A stretch of 64,000 nucleotides of DNA from Comamonas granuli NBRC 101663 (GCF_000739995.1 NZ_BBJX01000005.1:310001-374000); one strand, 5' to 3'. Positions 33,707 through 43,142 are shown, numbered from the stretch's first letter. Translations and numbers: made by a program. The notes: generated by a model from the sequence alone, not told the origin.

Positions 33707-34720
33707 ATGAACCATCGCCGTGACTTTATCAAGTTTCCCCTGGCCGCCGCCGCTTTGACCCTGGGGGCCGCATCGGCTTGGGCCCAGGGCGTGACCCTGC
33801 TCAATGTGTCCTACGACCCGACGCGCGAGCTGTACGTGGAGTTCAACCAGGCCTTCGCCAGGCACTGGAAGGCCCAAACCGGGCAGGACGTGAGCATCAA
33901 ACAGTCGCACGGCGGCTCGGGCAAGCAGGCGCGCTCCATCATCGACGGGCTGGAGGCCGACGTGGCCACCCTGGCCCTGGCCGGCGACACCGATGCGCTG
34001 CACGTCCACGGCGGCTGGATCGCCAAGGACTGGCAAAAGCGCCTGCCGCACAACAGCGCGCCCTATACCTCGACCATCGTGTTCGTGGTGCGCCAGGGCA
34101 ACCCCAAGGGCATCCGCGACTGGGACGACCTCGCCAAGCCGGGCATCAGCGTGATCACGCCCAACCCCAAGACCTCGGGCGGCGCGCGCTGGAACTACCT
34201 GGCGGCCTGGGAATTCGCCAAGCGCAAATATGGCGGCGACGCCAAGGCCAAGGAGTTCGTCGCCAGGCTGTACGGCAACGTCCCCGTGCTCGACACCGGC
34301 GCGCGCGGCTCCACCATCACCTTCGCGCAGCGCAACCAGGGCGACGTGCTGATCGCCTGGGAAAACGAGGCCTACCTGCTGGACAAGGAGTTCGGCGCCA
34401 GGTTCGACGTCATCGCGCCCTCGCTCTCCATCCTGGCCGAGCCCGCCGTGGCGGTGGTGGACCGGAACGTGGACAAGAAAGGCACGCGCGCCGTGGCCGA
34501 GGCCTACCTGCAGTACCTCTATTCCGAAGAGGGGCAGGACATCGCGGGCAAGCATTTCTACCGCCCGGCGGTGTCCGCCAAGGCCCAGGCCAAGTACGCC
34601 AAGCAGTTCCCCAAGCTCAACCTGTTCACCATCGACGAGGCCTTCGGCGGCTGGACCAAGGCCGCCAAGGAGCATTTCGCCGACGGTGCGGCCTTCGACC
34701 AGATCTACGCGAAGAAGTAG
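33707..34720 (+). CDS. sbp: Periplasmic sulfate-binding protein (Tat signal)
   Basis: 337 residues. The N-terminus [20 protein letters not shown] ends in SAWA|QG and is a clear twin-arginine signal (RRDFIK), so the protein is probably exported folded. The mature part matches Sbp/Cys[49 protein letters not shown] and [14 protein letters not shown]. It delivers sulfate (or thiosulfate) to CysTWA, encoded 7 kb away. It stands alone, not in an operon. Confidence 0.93.
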   Translation: MNHRRDFIKFPLAAAALTLGAASAWAQGVTLLNVSYDPTRELYVEFNQAFARHWKAQTGQDVSIKQSHGGSGKQARSIIDGLEADVATLALAGDTDALHVHGGWIAKDWQKRLPHNSAPYTSTIVFVVRQGNPKGIRDWDDLAKPGISVITPNPKTSGGARWNYLAAWEFAKRKYGGDAKAKEFVARLYGNVPVLDTGARGSTITFAQRNQGDVLIAWENEAYLLDKEFGARFDVIAPSLSILAEPAVAVVDRNVDKKGTRAVAEAYLQYLYSEEGQDIAGKHFYRPAVSAKAQAKYAKQFPKLNLFTIDEAFGGWTKAAKEHFADGAAFDQIYAKK

Positions 34721-34741
34721 GCCCGGCGCTGCCGCACCGGC

Positions 34742-35677
34742 TCAACCTGCCCGCGGGGCCACCGGTCGCGCGCCATCCCATCCGGGCGCCGGGATGCGGC
34801 GGTGGCCGCCGCCTTCGACGGCCCCGAAGCGGGCGGAGCCGCTTTCCCAGTCCTGCCGCGCGCGGTCGATGTCCTCGCGCGTGGCGCCAACGAAGTTCCA
34901 CCACAGCATGGGGGGCGCGGCCAGGGGCGCGCCCCCCAGCAGCAGGATGCGGCTGCCGGGCGCCAGCTCCAGCGCGAGCGCTGCGGTGCCGGGCGCGAAA
35001 TAAGCGAATTCGCCCGGGCCGAAAGGGTCTTGCGCGGCCTGCACGCTGCCCTCCAGCGGCAGCAGGCCGTGCTCGAAGGCCGGGTCCAGCGGCAGGTGCA
35101 GGCGGCCGCCCTGCGCGCTCGCGATGTCCAGGCCCAGCAGGGGCGAGAACACGCGCACCGGGGCGGTGCGGCCGGCACAACTCCCGGCCAGCAGCGTGAG
35201 GGTGCAGCCCTGCTCGTGCCAGGCCGGCAACTGCGGGTAATGCTCGAACGCCGGGGCGCAGCCGGCCTGGTCGGGGGGCAGCGCAATCCACAGTTGCGCC
35301 GCGTGCAGGCGCGCGCTGGACGGCAGGGAATCTTCGGTGTGCGCGATGCCGTGGCCCGCGGTCATGAGGTTGACCGCGCCCGGACGCACCACCTGCGCGC
35401 TGCCCAGGCTGTCCCGGTGCAGGATCTCGCCCTCTATCATCCAGGTGAAGGTCTGCAGGCCGGTATGGGGGTGCGCCCCCACGTGCATGCCCTGGCCGGG
35501 CGCGAACTCCACCGGGCCGATGTGGTCCAGAAAGCACCAGGCGCCCACCATGCGCTGCTGGCGCGTGGGCAGGGCGCGGCGTATGCCCAGACCTTCGAGC
35601 TGGGCTGTGCGTGCCGCGATGCGCACGGCGCGCGCGCTGGCGCCGCTGGCGGCCGGGACGGGGGATGCGGGGGGCAT
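34742..35677 (-). CDS. Pirin family protein
   Basis: 311 residues with the double-cupin pirin fold. VGAWCFLDHIGPVEF, HVGAHPHTGLQTFTWMIEGE (metal-binding His residues) and MTAGHGIAHTEDS are conserved; the C-terminal cupin has LLLGGAPLAAPPMLWWNFVG. Bacterial pirins act as quercetin 2,3-dioxygenases or metabolic regulators; the substrate here is unknown. ATG 35677 has a GAGGAGAA ribosome site. Divergent from the ligase-like gene. Confidence 0.9.
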   Translation of the reverse strand: MPPASPVPAASGASARAVRIAARTAQLEGLGIRRALPTRQQRMVGAWCFLDHIGPVEFAPGQGMHVGAHPHTGLQTFTWMIEGEILHRDSLGSAQVVRPGAVNLMTAGHGIAHTEDSLPSSARLHAAQLWIALPPDQAGCAPAFEHYPQLPAWHEQGCTLTLLAGSCAGRTAPVRVFSPLLGLDIASAQGGRLHLPLDPAFEHGLLPLEGSVQAAQDPFGPGEFAYFAPGTAALALELAPGSRILLLGGAPLAAPPMLWWNFVGATREDIDRARQDWESGSARFGAVEGGGHRRIPAPGWDGARPVAPRAG

Positions 35678-35752
35678 GGCGGTTCTCCTCGGGCTCTGGT
35701 GGGGGCAGCGGCCCGGCGGCGCGCATTGACTTGCCGCGGGTTCGCGTTGATA

Positions 35753-36475
35753 GTGTGCCGTTTTTTCACGCTGGAGACTGCGATCGACACCGTTGCACAA
35801 GAGCAGGACTGGAACCGCCGCCAGATGGCCGAACCCGTCACCGAGCCGCGCTTTCGCGTCTGGACCTACGCGGCGCCCGCCATCGTACTGGGCTGCTCCC
35901 AGCGGGCGCTGCGCGAGGACGTCGCACAGCGCCTGCCGCCGGGGCTGGACCTCCAGGTGCGCCCCTCGGGCGGCGGCGCGGTGCTCACGGGGCCCTGGAT
36001 GGTCAGCGCCTCGGTCGTTCTGCCGCTGGGTCACCCCTGGGTGCAGGGGCGGCTCTCGGGCAGCTACCGCGGCCTGGGGCAGTTGCACGTGGAGGTGCTG
36101 GCGCAATGGGGCGTGGCGGCCTCGGCTGTGCCGGAGCCGGAGGTCGCCCTGGCCAACGAGCGGCTGGGCCCGGTGGTGGACTGGGCCTGCTACGGCAGCC
36201 TGGCGCCCTGGGAGGTGGTGGACGCGCAGGGGCGCAAGCTGGTCGGGCTGGCGCAGCGGCGCCAGCGCACGGGGGTGCTGCTCGTGGCGGGAACGCTGGC
36301 CTGCCGGCCCGATTGGGCGCTGCTGTGCGATGCCCTGGGCCGGCCGGACGATGTGCCGGCCATGCTGCGCCGCACGGTGTCGTGCGCGGACCTGCGCCCC
36401 GGGCCCTGGGACGCGCAGCGCCTGGCCGCAAGCCTGCGCGAGGCGCTGGCGCAGGCCCTGGAGCAGCCGGCCTGA
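35753..36475 (+). CDS. Lipoate-protein ligase A family protein
   Basis: About 240 residues of BPL/LplA/LipB fold. The core RFRVWTYAAPAIVLGCSQ matches the family's RxYxWxxPaxslGxxQ; QVRPSGGGAVLTGPWMVSAS is the R-x-S/T-GGGAV lipoyl-binding motif, and KLVGLAQRRQRTGVLLVAGTL holds the catalytic Lys. It probably attaches lipoate or octanoate to protein, or binds a lipoyl-like ligand. The start is uncertain: GTG 35753 includes the N-terminal helix (FFTLETAIDTVAQEQDWNRR), while ATG 35825 is a shorter alternative. Confidence 0.78.
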   Translation: MCRFFTLETAIDTVAQEQDWNRRQMAEPVTEPRFRVWTYAAPAIVLGCSQRALREDVAQRLPPGLDLQVRPSGGGAVLTGPWMVSASVVLPLGHPWVQGRLSGSYRGLGQLHVEVLAQWGVAASAVPEPEVALANERLGPVVDWACYGSLAPWEVVDAQGRKLVGLAQRRQRTGVLLVAGTLACRPDWALLCDALGRPDDVPAMLRRTVSCADLRPGPWDAQRLAASLREALAQALEQPA

Positions 36476-36479
36476 GCCC

Positions 36480-37115
36480 TCAAGCTGCTTCGCGCACCAG
36501 GTCGAGGTTGGCGGCGGCGGCGATCTGGCGCTGCGCCGTGCTCAGGGCGCTGGTCTTGGCATCTGCGCCCAGGGCCACGCCCTCGGCACGCACGAAGCGC
36601 ACGTCGGTCACGCCGAAGAAGCCCAGCACCGTCTGCAGGTAGCTCTCCTGGTGTTCCATGGCGCGGCCGTCTTCGCTGGTGGAGTACACGCCGCCGCGGC
36701 TGGAGACGATGATCACCGTCTTGCCCTGGGCCAGGCCTTCGGGGCCGTTGGCGGTGTAGCGGAAGGTGCGGCCGGGCTGGGCGATGCGGTCGATCCAGGC
36801 CTTGAGCTGCGTGGGAATGCTGAAGTTGTAGAACGGCGCGCCGATCACGACCACGTCGGCCGCGAGGAACTGGCGCACCAGTTGCTCGGACACGGCGTTC
36901 TCGCGCTGCTGGGCGGCGCTCAGGCCCTCGGTCTGGCCGGTGCGCGGCGCCATGGCCTCCATGGTGAAGTGGGCCGGGGCGTTGGCCACCAGGTCCAGGT
37001 AGTCCACCTGGGTGCCGGGGTGGGCGTCGGTCCAGGCGGCCACGACCTGCGCGGTGAGCTGGCGCGAAACAGATTGGCTGCCGGTGATGGCGGAATCGAT
37101 GTGAAGCAGTTGCAT
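36480..37115 (-). CDS. azoR: FMN-dependent NADH-azoreductase
   Basis: 211 residues, flavodoxin-like fold. [20 protein letters not shown] at the start binds FMN phosphate; [20 protein letters not shown] and SSRGGVYS are AzoR motifs. It reduces quinones and azo compounds with NADH. ATG 37115 has a GGAG ribosome site; the longer frame crosses the shared operator. Divergent from the LysR gene, a usual regulator-target pair. Confidence 0.92.
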   Translation of the reverse strand: MQLLHIDSAITGSQSVSRQLTAQVVAAWTDAHPGTQVDYLDLVANAPAHFTMEAMAPRTGQTEGLSAAQQRENAVSEQLVRQFLAADVVVIGAPFYNFSIPTQLKAWIDRIAQPGRTFRYTANGPEGLAQGKTVIIVSSRGGVYSTSEDGRAMEHQESYLQTVLGFFGVTDVRFVRAEGVALGADAKTSALSTAQRQIAAAANLDLVREAA

Positions 37116-37163
37116 GGTGATCTCCGGGGGGGTGGGGCCACGGTGGGTGGGCGATGGATAGAT

Positions 37164-37179
37164 TGTGGAGATCGCCACA
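37164..37179. promoter_or_regulatory. TGTGG-N6-CCACA palindrome in the azoR-lysR gap
   Basis: A perfect 5-bp inverted repeat with a 6-base spacer, midway between the divergent start codons (50 bp from azoR, 71 bp from the regulator gene). Size and position fit the recognition palindrome of the LysR-type protein encoded beside it. Confidence 0.55.
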
Positions 37180-37249
37180 GTTTTTGATAAGTTGGCGAAA
37201 ATGCGATAGATTGTCCTGCCAGTAGAACAATTGCACGCCAGGAAGACCC

Positions 37250-38182
37250 ATGCAAGACCTCAACGACATGCTGTACTTCGCTGAAGTGGTGGAGCGCGGC
37301 GGCTTTGCCGCAGCCGGCCGGGCGCTGGGCATCCCCAAGTCGCGGCTCTCGCGCCGCGTCTCCGAGCTGGAGGCGCAACTGGGCGTGCGCCTGCTGCAGC
37401 GCACCACGCGCAAGCTCTCGCTGACCGGCGTGGGCGAGGCCTTTCTGCGCCACTGCCAGGCGGTGCGCGAGTCGGCGCTGGCGGCGCAGGACACCGTGGC
37501 CCAGGTGCAGACCGAGCCGCGCGGCACCATCCGCGTGAGCTGCCCGGTGACGCTGGCGCAGACCGTGCTGGGCGAGCTCATGCCGGCCTTCCTGGCGCGC
37601 CATCCGCAGGTGCGGGTGGAGCTGCAGGTCAGCAACCGGGCCGTGAACCTCGTGGAGGAGGGCCTGGACGTGGCGCTGCGCGTGCGTCCCTCGCTGGACG
37701 ACAGCGGCAGCATGGTGGTCAAGCGCCTGGATGTGGCGCAGCAGGTGCTGGTGGCCAGCCCCGAGCTGCTGATCCGCCAGGGCACGCCAGCCACGCTGGC
37801 CGACCTGGCGCGCATGGACAGCATCGCCATGTCCGCGCCCGACGGCCGGGCCACCTGGCAGCTCATCGGCCCCAACGGCGCGCAGCAGACCGTGCAGCAC
37901 AGCCCGCGCTACGTGGCCGACGACCTGTTGACGCTCAAGTTCGCCGCCCTGGCGGGCACGGGCATCTGCTGGCTGCCCGACTACATGTGCCACGAGGAAA
38001 TCCGCGAGCGGCGCCTGGTGCGCGTGCTGCCCGAATGGGCGCCCACGCCGGGCATCGTGCACGCCGTGTTCCCCTCGCGCCGCGGCCTGTCGCCGGCGGT
38101 GCGGCATTTCCTGGACTTCCTGGGCGAGGCCATGCCCGGGCGCAGCAGCCTGGCTACGCGCGCGGCCTTGCAGGGGCGCTAG
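37250..38182 (+). CDS. LysR-family transcriptional regulator
   Basis: 310 residues. N-terminal winged helix-turn-helix [20 protein letters not shown] with [19 protein letters not shown]; the C-terminal part is a periplasmic-binding-like effector domain ([30 protein letters not shown]). It resembles AaeR/DhcR-type quinone or aromatic responsive regulators. It likely controls divergent azoR via the palindrome at 37164. Confidence 0.92.
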   Translation: MQDLNDMLYFAEVVERGGFAAAGRALGIPKSRLSRRVSELEAQLGVRLLQRTTRKLSLTGVGEAFLRHCQAVRESALAAQDTVAQVQTEPRGTIRVSCPVTLAQTVLGELMPAFLARHPQVRVELQVSNRAVNLVEEGLDVALRVRPSLDDSGSMVVKRLDVAQQVLVASPELLIRQGTPATLADLARMDSIAMSAPDGRATWQLIGPNGAQQTVQHSPRYVADDLLTLKFAALAGTGICWLPDYMCHEEIRERRLVRVLPEWAPTPGIVHAVFPSRRGLSPAVRHFLDFLGEAMPGRSSLATRAALQGR

Positions 38183-38292
38183 CTTTTTGTGGGCTTTCCC
38201 GGCCGGGCGGGGCATTTCCCGCCACAATGCAAGCAATTGAAACAAGGCGGGGCGGCGCTGGTTGCCCCGCGTGGATTTGCCCGGGCCGTGCC

Positions 38293-39159
38293 GTGACCAC
38301 CCATCCCATCGACCAAGACATCCAAAAAGCCCGCGTCCTGCCCGCCGTGCGGGCCATCGTGATCCCGCCGTGTCCCGAGTCGCTGCTGCGCCTGCAGGCC
38401 ATCGTGGCTGCGCCCGAGCTGGACCCGGGGGCCATAGACCAACTGGCCTCCTCCGACGTGGCCATGGCCGCAGCGCTGATCCGCCAGGCCAACAGCCCGC
38501 TCTACGCCCTGGCCCAGCCCGTGCAGACCGTGGGCATGGCGCTCACCGTGCTGGGCCTGCGCCCGGCGGTGGAGCTGCTTTCGGCCTTCATCACGCGCCA
38601 TGCGCTGCAGGTGCGCTCGCCGCTGCTGGAGCATTTCTGGGAGAGCTCGCAGCGCCGCGCCATCGCCTGCGAGCACATCGGCCGCCAGCTCTACAGCCTG
38701 GACCCCGGCCTGGGCTACAGCTTCGGCCTGTTCTGCCACGTGGGCATGCCCGTGCTGGTCAAGGCCGTGCGCGGCTATGCCAGCACCGTCACCGAGGCGC
38801 TGGCCCGGCGCGACCGCACCTTCACGCAGACCGAGAACGCCAACCACCGCACCGACCATGCCGTGGTCGGCGCCATCGTGGCGCGCACCTGGCACCTGCC
38901 TGGCGATGTGGCGCAGGCCATCTGGCTGCACCATGACTTCAGCTGCCTGCATGCCGAGCAGTTCAGCCCCGAGGTGCGCCGCTTGGTGGCGCTGGGGCTG
39001 CTGGCCGAATACCTGGTGCACCACCACGAGGGCCTGGAGCCCTCGCGCGAGTGGCAGCAGCACGGTGCGGACTGCATGGCCGCGCTGGACGTCTCGCACG
39101 ACGAGCTGAACCACTGGATCGACGAGCTCTACCCGGCGTTCGAGGCCGTGCGCCTGTGA
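38293..39159 (+). CDS. HDOD domain protein
   Basis: 288 residues from GTG 38293. The HDOD core is PPCPESLLRLQAIVAAPELD followed by SSDVAMAAALIRQANSPLYA, with a helical C-terminal half containing HRTDHAVVGAIVARTWHLP and IWLHHDF. HDOD proteins are related to HD phosphohydrolases but usually lack full catalysis and act in signalling. Start uncertain: ATG 38227 would add 22 unnatural-looking residues (Cys/Arg/Gly-rich). Partner unknown. Confidence 0.82.
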   Translation: MTTHPIDQDIQKARVLPAVRAIVIPPCPESLLRLQAIVAAPELDPGAIDQLASSDVAMAAALIRQANSPLYALAQPVQTVGMALTVLGLRPAVELLSAFITRHALQVRSPLLEHFWESSQRRAIACEHIGRQLYSLDPGLGYSFGLFCHVGMPVLVKAVRGYASTVTEALARRDRTFTQTENANHRTDHAVVGAIVARTWHLPGDVAQAIWLHHDFSCLHAEQFSPEVRRLVALGLLAEYLVHHHEGLEPSREWQQHGADCMAALDVSHDELNHWIDELYPAFEAVRL

Positions 39160-39176
39160 GGCGCGCATCCCCTGGG

Positions 39177-39230
39177 ATAGTCTTTTTGGGAATGAAGTAA
39201 GAACGATTTATTCGTTTGGGTTTTAAGTGG
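39177..39230 (+). promoter_or_regulatory. AT-rich promoter region of the serine hydrolase (candidate CysB site)
   Basis: Reads TAGTCTTTTT...ATGAAGTAAGAACGATTTATTCGTTTGGGTTTTAAGTGG in pieces; placed beside 40053-40108 it shares the frame GTCTTTTT, TATTC, TTTG, GTTTTAAG and GG at nearly identical spacing. That similarity argues for common control with sbp2. Confidence 0.5.
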
Positions 39231-39358
39231 TGGATCGCAGAATCCGGTGCGACGCAACCACTGAGCAGATGCAGCGGGCCGCGACGCCTGCCTTGTCCGT
39301 GGCGCCGGACGCCCCTCCGGCGTGTCGGCGGCCGCAGGCATCTGCGGGACCCCCTACC

Positions 39359-39940
39359 GTGACACCCACTTCCATCATCATCGTTCCGGGCTGGCGCGAC
39401 TCCGGTCCCGGCCATTGGCAAAGCCTGTGGGCCGAGCGCCTGCCCCAGGCCCGCCGCGTGGTGCAGGGCGACTGGATCACGCCCACGCGTGCGGCCTGGG
39501 TGGGCCAGTTGGAGCAGACCGTGCTGGAGGCAGCGCACCCGGTCGTGATCGTGGCGCACAGCCTGGGCTGCATCGCCACCACGCACATGGGCCCCGAGGC
39601 CGCGGCCCGCGTGGCGGGCGCGCTGCTGGTCGCGCCCGCCGACCCCGAGCGCCGGGCGGCTCTGAGCGATTTCGCCCCCGTGCCCCATGCCGCGTTGCCC
39701 TACCGCAGCATTGTGGTGGCCAGCAGCAACGACCCGTACTGCCCCATCCGCCTGGCCGGCGCCTATGCGCGCGCCTGGGGCAGCGAGTTCGTGCGCCTGC
39801 CCCGGGCAGGGCATATCAACGTTGACTCCGGCCATGGCGATTGGCCGCTGGGCCTGGCCCTATTGCAGTCGCTGACCGGCGAGGCCGCGCAGGCCCTGCG
39901 GACCCCGCAGTGGCAGGCGGACCTGTCTGCAGGCGCTTGA
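39359..39940 (+). CDS. RBBP9/YdeN-family serine hydrolase
   Basis: 193 residues from GTG 39359. The family start TSIIIVPGWRDSGPGHWQSL, nucleophile VIVAHSLGC, Asp in SSNDPYCP and His in GHINVDSGHGDWPLG give a complete catalytic triad of a small alpha/beta hydrolase. Natural substrate unknown. ATG 39269 is an alternative start adding a 30-residue Ala/Pro-rich piece; it sits closer (about 40 bp) to the AT-rich promoter. It is the gene just before sbp2-cysTWA. Confidence 0.85.
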   Translation: MTPTSIIIVPGWRDSGPGHWQSLWAERLPQARRVVQGDWITPTRAAWVGQLEQTVLEAAHPVVIVAHSLGCIATTHMGPEAAARVAGALLVAPADPERRAALSDFAPVPHAALPYRSIVVASSNDPYCPIRLAGAYARAWGSEFVRLPRAGHINVDSGHGDWPLGLALLQSLTGEAAQALRTPQWQADLSAGA

Positions 39941-39941
39941 T

Positions 39942-40005
39942 TGCTATCAATATAGTAGCTTATGGCGCTTGATTTGTAAGCGGTTGAAGGCATTTTGATG
40001 CATCA
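39942..40005. repeat. Interspersed repeat, copy 6
   Basis: Right after the hydrolase stop: TGCTATCAATATAGTAGCTT then ATGGCGCTTGATTTGTAAGC. The palindrome GCTAT...ATAGTAGC and the GCGCTTGAT...TAAGCG pair are both recognisable. Confidence 0.75.
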
Positions 40006-40052
40006 ATCCGGAGTGGGGACATGTGGACCAGCGACGAGCATGCAGGGTTTGC

Positions 40053-40108
40053 TTATGTCTTTTTTTGATAAATAAACAAAAATATATTCTTTTGTGTTTT
40101 AAGGCGGC
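40053..40108 (+). promoter_or_regulatory. AT-rich promoter region of sbp2-cysTWA (candidate CysB site)
   Basis: ATGTCTTTTTTTGATAAATA, then TATTCTTTTGTGTTTTAAGG, ending 46 bp before the sbp2 start. This is the longest AT-rich stretch of the window and lies where a CysB-type activator would bind. Confidence 0.6.
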
Positions 40109-40154
40109 CTTCGCACAATGCACCCATCGACAACCATGCTCGGGTGATGCAACC

Positions 40155-41150
40155 ATGACCTCCCTGAAAATCAAAACCCTTCTGGCCTCCCTGGCCCTGG
40201 CCGCCAGCGGCGTGGCCTCGGCGCAGAACCAGCTCCTGAACGTGTCGTACGACGTGGCGCGCGAGTTCTACAAGGATTACAACGCCGCCTTCGCAGCGCA
40301 CTACAAGAAGACCACCGGCCAGGACGTGAAGATCGACCAGTCGCATGCCGGCTCCAGCGCCCAGGCGCGCGCCGTGAACGACGGCCTGGCCGCCGACGTG
40401 GTGACCATGAACACCACCACCGACGTGCAGTTCCTCGCCGACAACGGCGTGGTCGCCAAGGACTGGGCCAAGAAGTTCCCGCACGACGCCTCGCCCACCA
40501 CCTCGACCATGCTGTTCCTGGTGCGCAACGGCAACCCCAAGGGCATCAAGGACTGGGATGACCTCATCAAGCCCGGCATCCAGGTGATCGTGGTCAACCC
40601 CAAGACCGGCGGCAACGGCCGCTACGCCTACCTGGCCGCCTGGGGCGCCGTGCGCGAGAAGGGCGGCACCGAGCAGCAGGCGGCCGAGTTCGTCGCCAAG
40701 CTCTACAAGAACGTGCCCGTGCTCGCCAAGGGCGGCCGCGACGCCACGGCCACCTTCCTGCAGCGCAATCAGGGCGACGTGCTGATCACCTTCGAGTCCG
40801 AGGTGGTGTCCATCAACCGCGAGTTCGGCGCCGGCAAGGTCGATGCGATCTACCCCTCGGTCAGCATCGTGGCCGAGAACCCCGTGGCCGTGGTCGAGCG
40901 CACCGTGGCCAAGAAGGGCACGGCGCAGCTCGCCCAGGCCTACCTCGACTACCTGTACTCCGATGAGGCGCAGGAGATCGCCGCCAAGCACGCCATCCGC
41001 CCGCGCTCGGAGAAGGTGCTGAAGAAGTACGAGGCCACCTTCAAGCCGCTCAAGCAGTTCACCGTGGCCAAGTACTTCGGCAGCCTGACCGAGGCGCAGA
41101 AGGTGCACTTCAACGACGGCGGTCAGTTCGACAAGATCTACGCGAAGTGA
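40155..41150 (+). CDS. sbp: Periplasmic sulfate-binding protein (Sec signal)
   Basis: 331 residues. Sec signal peptide SLKIKTLLASLALAASGVASA|QN, then LLNVSYDVAREFYKDYNAAF, QSHAGSSAQARAVNDGL, NPKTGGNGRYAYLAAW and [13 protein letters not shown]. It is the same family as the 33707 product but has a different export signal and leads the transporter operon, 92 bp before cysT. ATG 40155 chosen; longer frame runs through the promoter. Confidence 0.94.
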   Translation: MTSLKIKTLLASLALAASGVASAQNQLLNVSYDVAREFYKDYNAAFAAHYKKTTGQDVKIDQSHAGSSAQARAVNDGLAADVVTMNTTTDVQFLADNGVVAKDWAKKFPHDASPTTSTMLFLVRNGNPKGIKDWDDLIKPGIQVIVVNPKTGGNGRYAYLAAWGAVREKGGTEQQAAEFVAKLYKNVPVLAKGGRDATATFLQRNQGDVLITFESEVVSINREFGAGKVDAIYPSVSIVAENPVAVVERTVAKKGTAQLAQAYLDYLYSDEAQEIAAKHAIRPRSEKVLKKYEATFKPLKQFTVAKYFGSLTEAQKVHFNDGGQFDKIYAK

Positions 41151-41242
41151 ACCTCTCCCTGAGTCGGGGCGGCCCTGGCGTGGCGCCCCTCGCCCGGGGG
41201 GCGCGCCAGTTTCACGGGGCGCTGTGCCATGGATGACTTCCT

Positions 41243-42082
41243 ATGAATAACAACCAAGGCACTCGCAAGAGTGCCAAACGCGTACTGCCCGGTTTCGGGC
41301 TCACGCTGGGCTACACGCTGTTCTACCTGAGCATCATCGTGCTGATCCCGCTGACGGCACTGATCTTCAAGACCTTCTCGCTGACCTGGGAGCAGTTCTG
41401 GGCCGCCGTCAGCGCGCCGCGCGTGGTGGCTTCGTACCGGCTGACCTTCGGCGCCTCGTTCCTGGCGGCGCTGGTCAACCTGGTCTTCGGCCTGCTGATC
41501 GCCTGGGTGCTGGTGCGCTACCAGTTCCCCGGCAAGAAGATCGTCGATGCGCTGGTGGACCTGCCGTTCGCCCTGCCCACGGCCGTGGCGGGCATCTCGC
41601 TCACGGCGCTGCTGGCGGGCAATGGCTGGGTGGGCGGCATTCTGGAGCCCCTGGGCATAGAGCTGGCGTTCAAGCCCGCGGGCATCGTCATTGCGCTGAT
41701 CTTCATCGGCCTGCCCTTTGTGGTGCGCACGGTGCAGCCGGTGCTCGAAGACAGCGAGAAAGAGCTGGAGGAGGCCGCCACCAGCCTGGGCGCCTCGCGC
41801 TGGCAGATTTTCCGCCACGTCATCCTGCCCGCCATCACGCCCGCGCTGCTCACCGGCTTTGCCATGGCCTTTGCGCGTGCCGTGGGCGAGTACGGCTCGG
41901 TGATCTTCATCGCCGGCAACATGCCCATGGTGTCGGAGATCACGCCGCTGATCATCATCGGCAAGCTGGAGCAGTACGACTACGCCGGCGCCACCGCGGT
42001 GGCGGTGGTGATGCTGGTGCTCTCGTTCATCCTGCTGCTGGTCATCAATGCGCTGCAGGCCTGGCAGCGCCGCCAAGCATGA
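41243..42082 (+). CDS. cysT: Sulfate ABC transporter permease CysT (CysU)
   Basis: 279 residues, six membrane segments, with the EAA loop LEEAATSLGASRWQIFRHVIL. The segments LVDLPFALPTAVAGISLTAL and YGSVIFIAGNMPM are typical of CysT. It forms the channel with CysW. It follows sbp2 after 92 bp. Confidence 0.95.
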   Translation: MNNNQGTRKSAKRVLPGFGLTLGYTLFYLSIIVLIPLTALIFKTFSLTWEQFWAAVSAPRVVASYRLTFGASFLAALVNLVFGLLIAWVLVRYQFPGKKIVDALVDLPFALPTAVAGISLTALLAGNGWVGGILEPLGIELAFKPAGIVIALIFIGLPFVVRTVQPVLEDSEKELEEAATSLGASRWQIFRHVILPAITPALLTGFAMAFARAVGEYGSVIFIAGNMPMVSEITPLIIIGKLEQYDYAGATAVAVVMLVLSFILLLVINALQAWQRRQA

Positions 42083-42200
42083 AACACCCCCTGAGTCGCT
42101 TCGCGCCGTCCCCCTCTCCTTCGGGAGGGGGACGCACCCGGTGGCCTGGCAAAACCAGTTCCACGGGTGCCCTGGGCTGGGCCGCGCCAGCTTGCAGCGC
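42083..42200. repeat. Second repeat family, copy 2 (cysT-cysW gap)
   Basis: CACCCCCTGAGTCGCTTCGC then TCCCCCTCTCCTTCGGGAGG-type arms form a hairpin around TTCG, followed by GGACGCACCCGGTGGCCTGG. It separates two transporter genes that would normally nearly overlap, giving a 139-bp gap. The 41151-41200 gap before cysT also carries CCCTGAGTCG and may be a degraded copy. Confidence 0.65.
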
Positions 42201-42221
42201 CATGCGCCATGAAAGGCTGAT

Positions 42222-43142
42222 ATGAATACCCATATTGTTCGCCGCGCGCAGGCCGGCACCACCGAGGCTCCCTGGGTGCGTTTCACGCTGATCGGCGTGG
42301 CCCTGGCCTTTCTGCTGCTGTTCCTGGTGCTGCCGCTGGCCGCCGTGTTCACCGAGGCACTGAGGAAGGGCCTGGATGCCTACCTGGAGGGCCTGCGCGA
42401 GCCCGACGCCTGGTCGGCCATCCGGCTCACGCTCCTCACCGCCGCCATTGCCGTGCCCCTGAACCTGGTGTTCGGCGTGGCGGCGGCCTGGTGCATCGCC
42501 AAGTACGAGTTCAAGGGCAAGGCCTTTCTGACCACGCTGATCGACCTGCCGTTCTCCATCTCGCCGGTGGTGGCGGGCCTGATGTACGTGCTGGTGTTCG
42601 GCGCCAACGGCTGGCTCGGCCCGTGGCTGGCGGCGCACGACATCAAGATCGTCTTCGCCGTGCCGGGCATCGTGCTGGCCACGGTGTTCGTGACCTTCCC
42701 GTTCATCGCGCGCGAGCTCATCCCGCTGATGCAGGCCCAGGGCAACGATGAGGAGCAGGCCGCCATCGTGCTCGGCGCGAGCGGCTGGCAGACCTTCTGG
42801 CATGTCACGCTGCCCAACATCAAGTGGGGCCTGCTGTACGGCGTGATCCTGTGCAATGCGCGCGCCATGGGCGAGTTCGGCGCGGTCTCGGTGGTCTCGG
42901 GCCACATCCGCGGGCAGACCAACACCATTCCGCTGCACGTGGAGATCCTCTACAACGAATACCAGTCGGTCGCGGCCTTCGCGGCGGCCTCGCTGCTGGC
43001 CCTGCTGGCCCTGGTCACCCTGGTCATCAAGACCGTGGCCGAGTGGAAGAACGAGCAGCAGCGCCAGCAGGCTGCCGCCTTGCCGCCGGAGCGCCCGGCT
43101 ACAAGCCAAAACATCGGGCAGGGCGCGCCCAGCCTGCGCTGA
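42222..43142 (+). CDS. cysW: Sulfate ABC transporter permease CysW
   Basis: 306 residues, six membrane segments. [20 protein letters not shown], the EAA loop [21 protein letters not shown] and [20 protein letters not shown] are CysW-specific. Pairs with CysT; 13 bp before cysA. Confidence 0.95.
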   Translation: MNTHIVRRAQAGTTEAPWVRFTLIGVALAFLLLFLVLPLAAVFTEALRKGLDAYLEGLREPDAWSAIRLTLLTAAIAVPLNLVFGVAAAWCIAKYEFKGKAFLTTLIDLPFSISPVVAGLMYVLVFGANGWLGPWLAAHDIKIVFAVPGIVLATVFVTFPFIARELIPLMQAQGNDEEQAAIVLGASGWQTFWHVTLPNIKWGLLYGVILCNARAMGEFGAVSVVSGHIRGQTNTIPLHVEILYNEYQSVAAFAAASLLALLALVTLVIKTVAEWKNEQQRQQAAALPPERPATSQNIGQGAPSLR

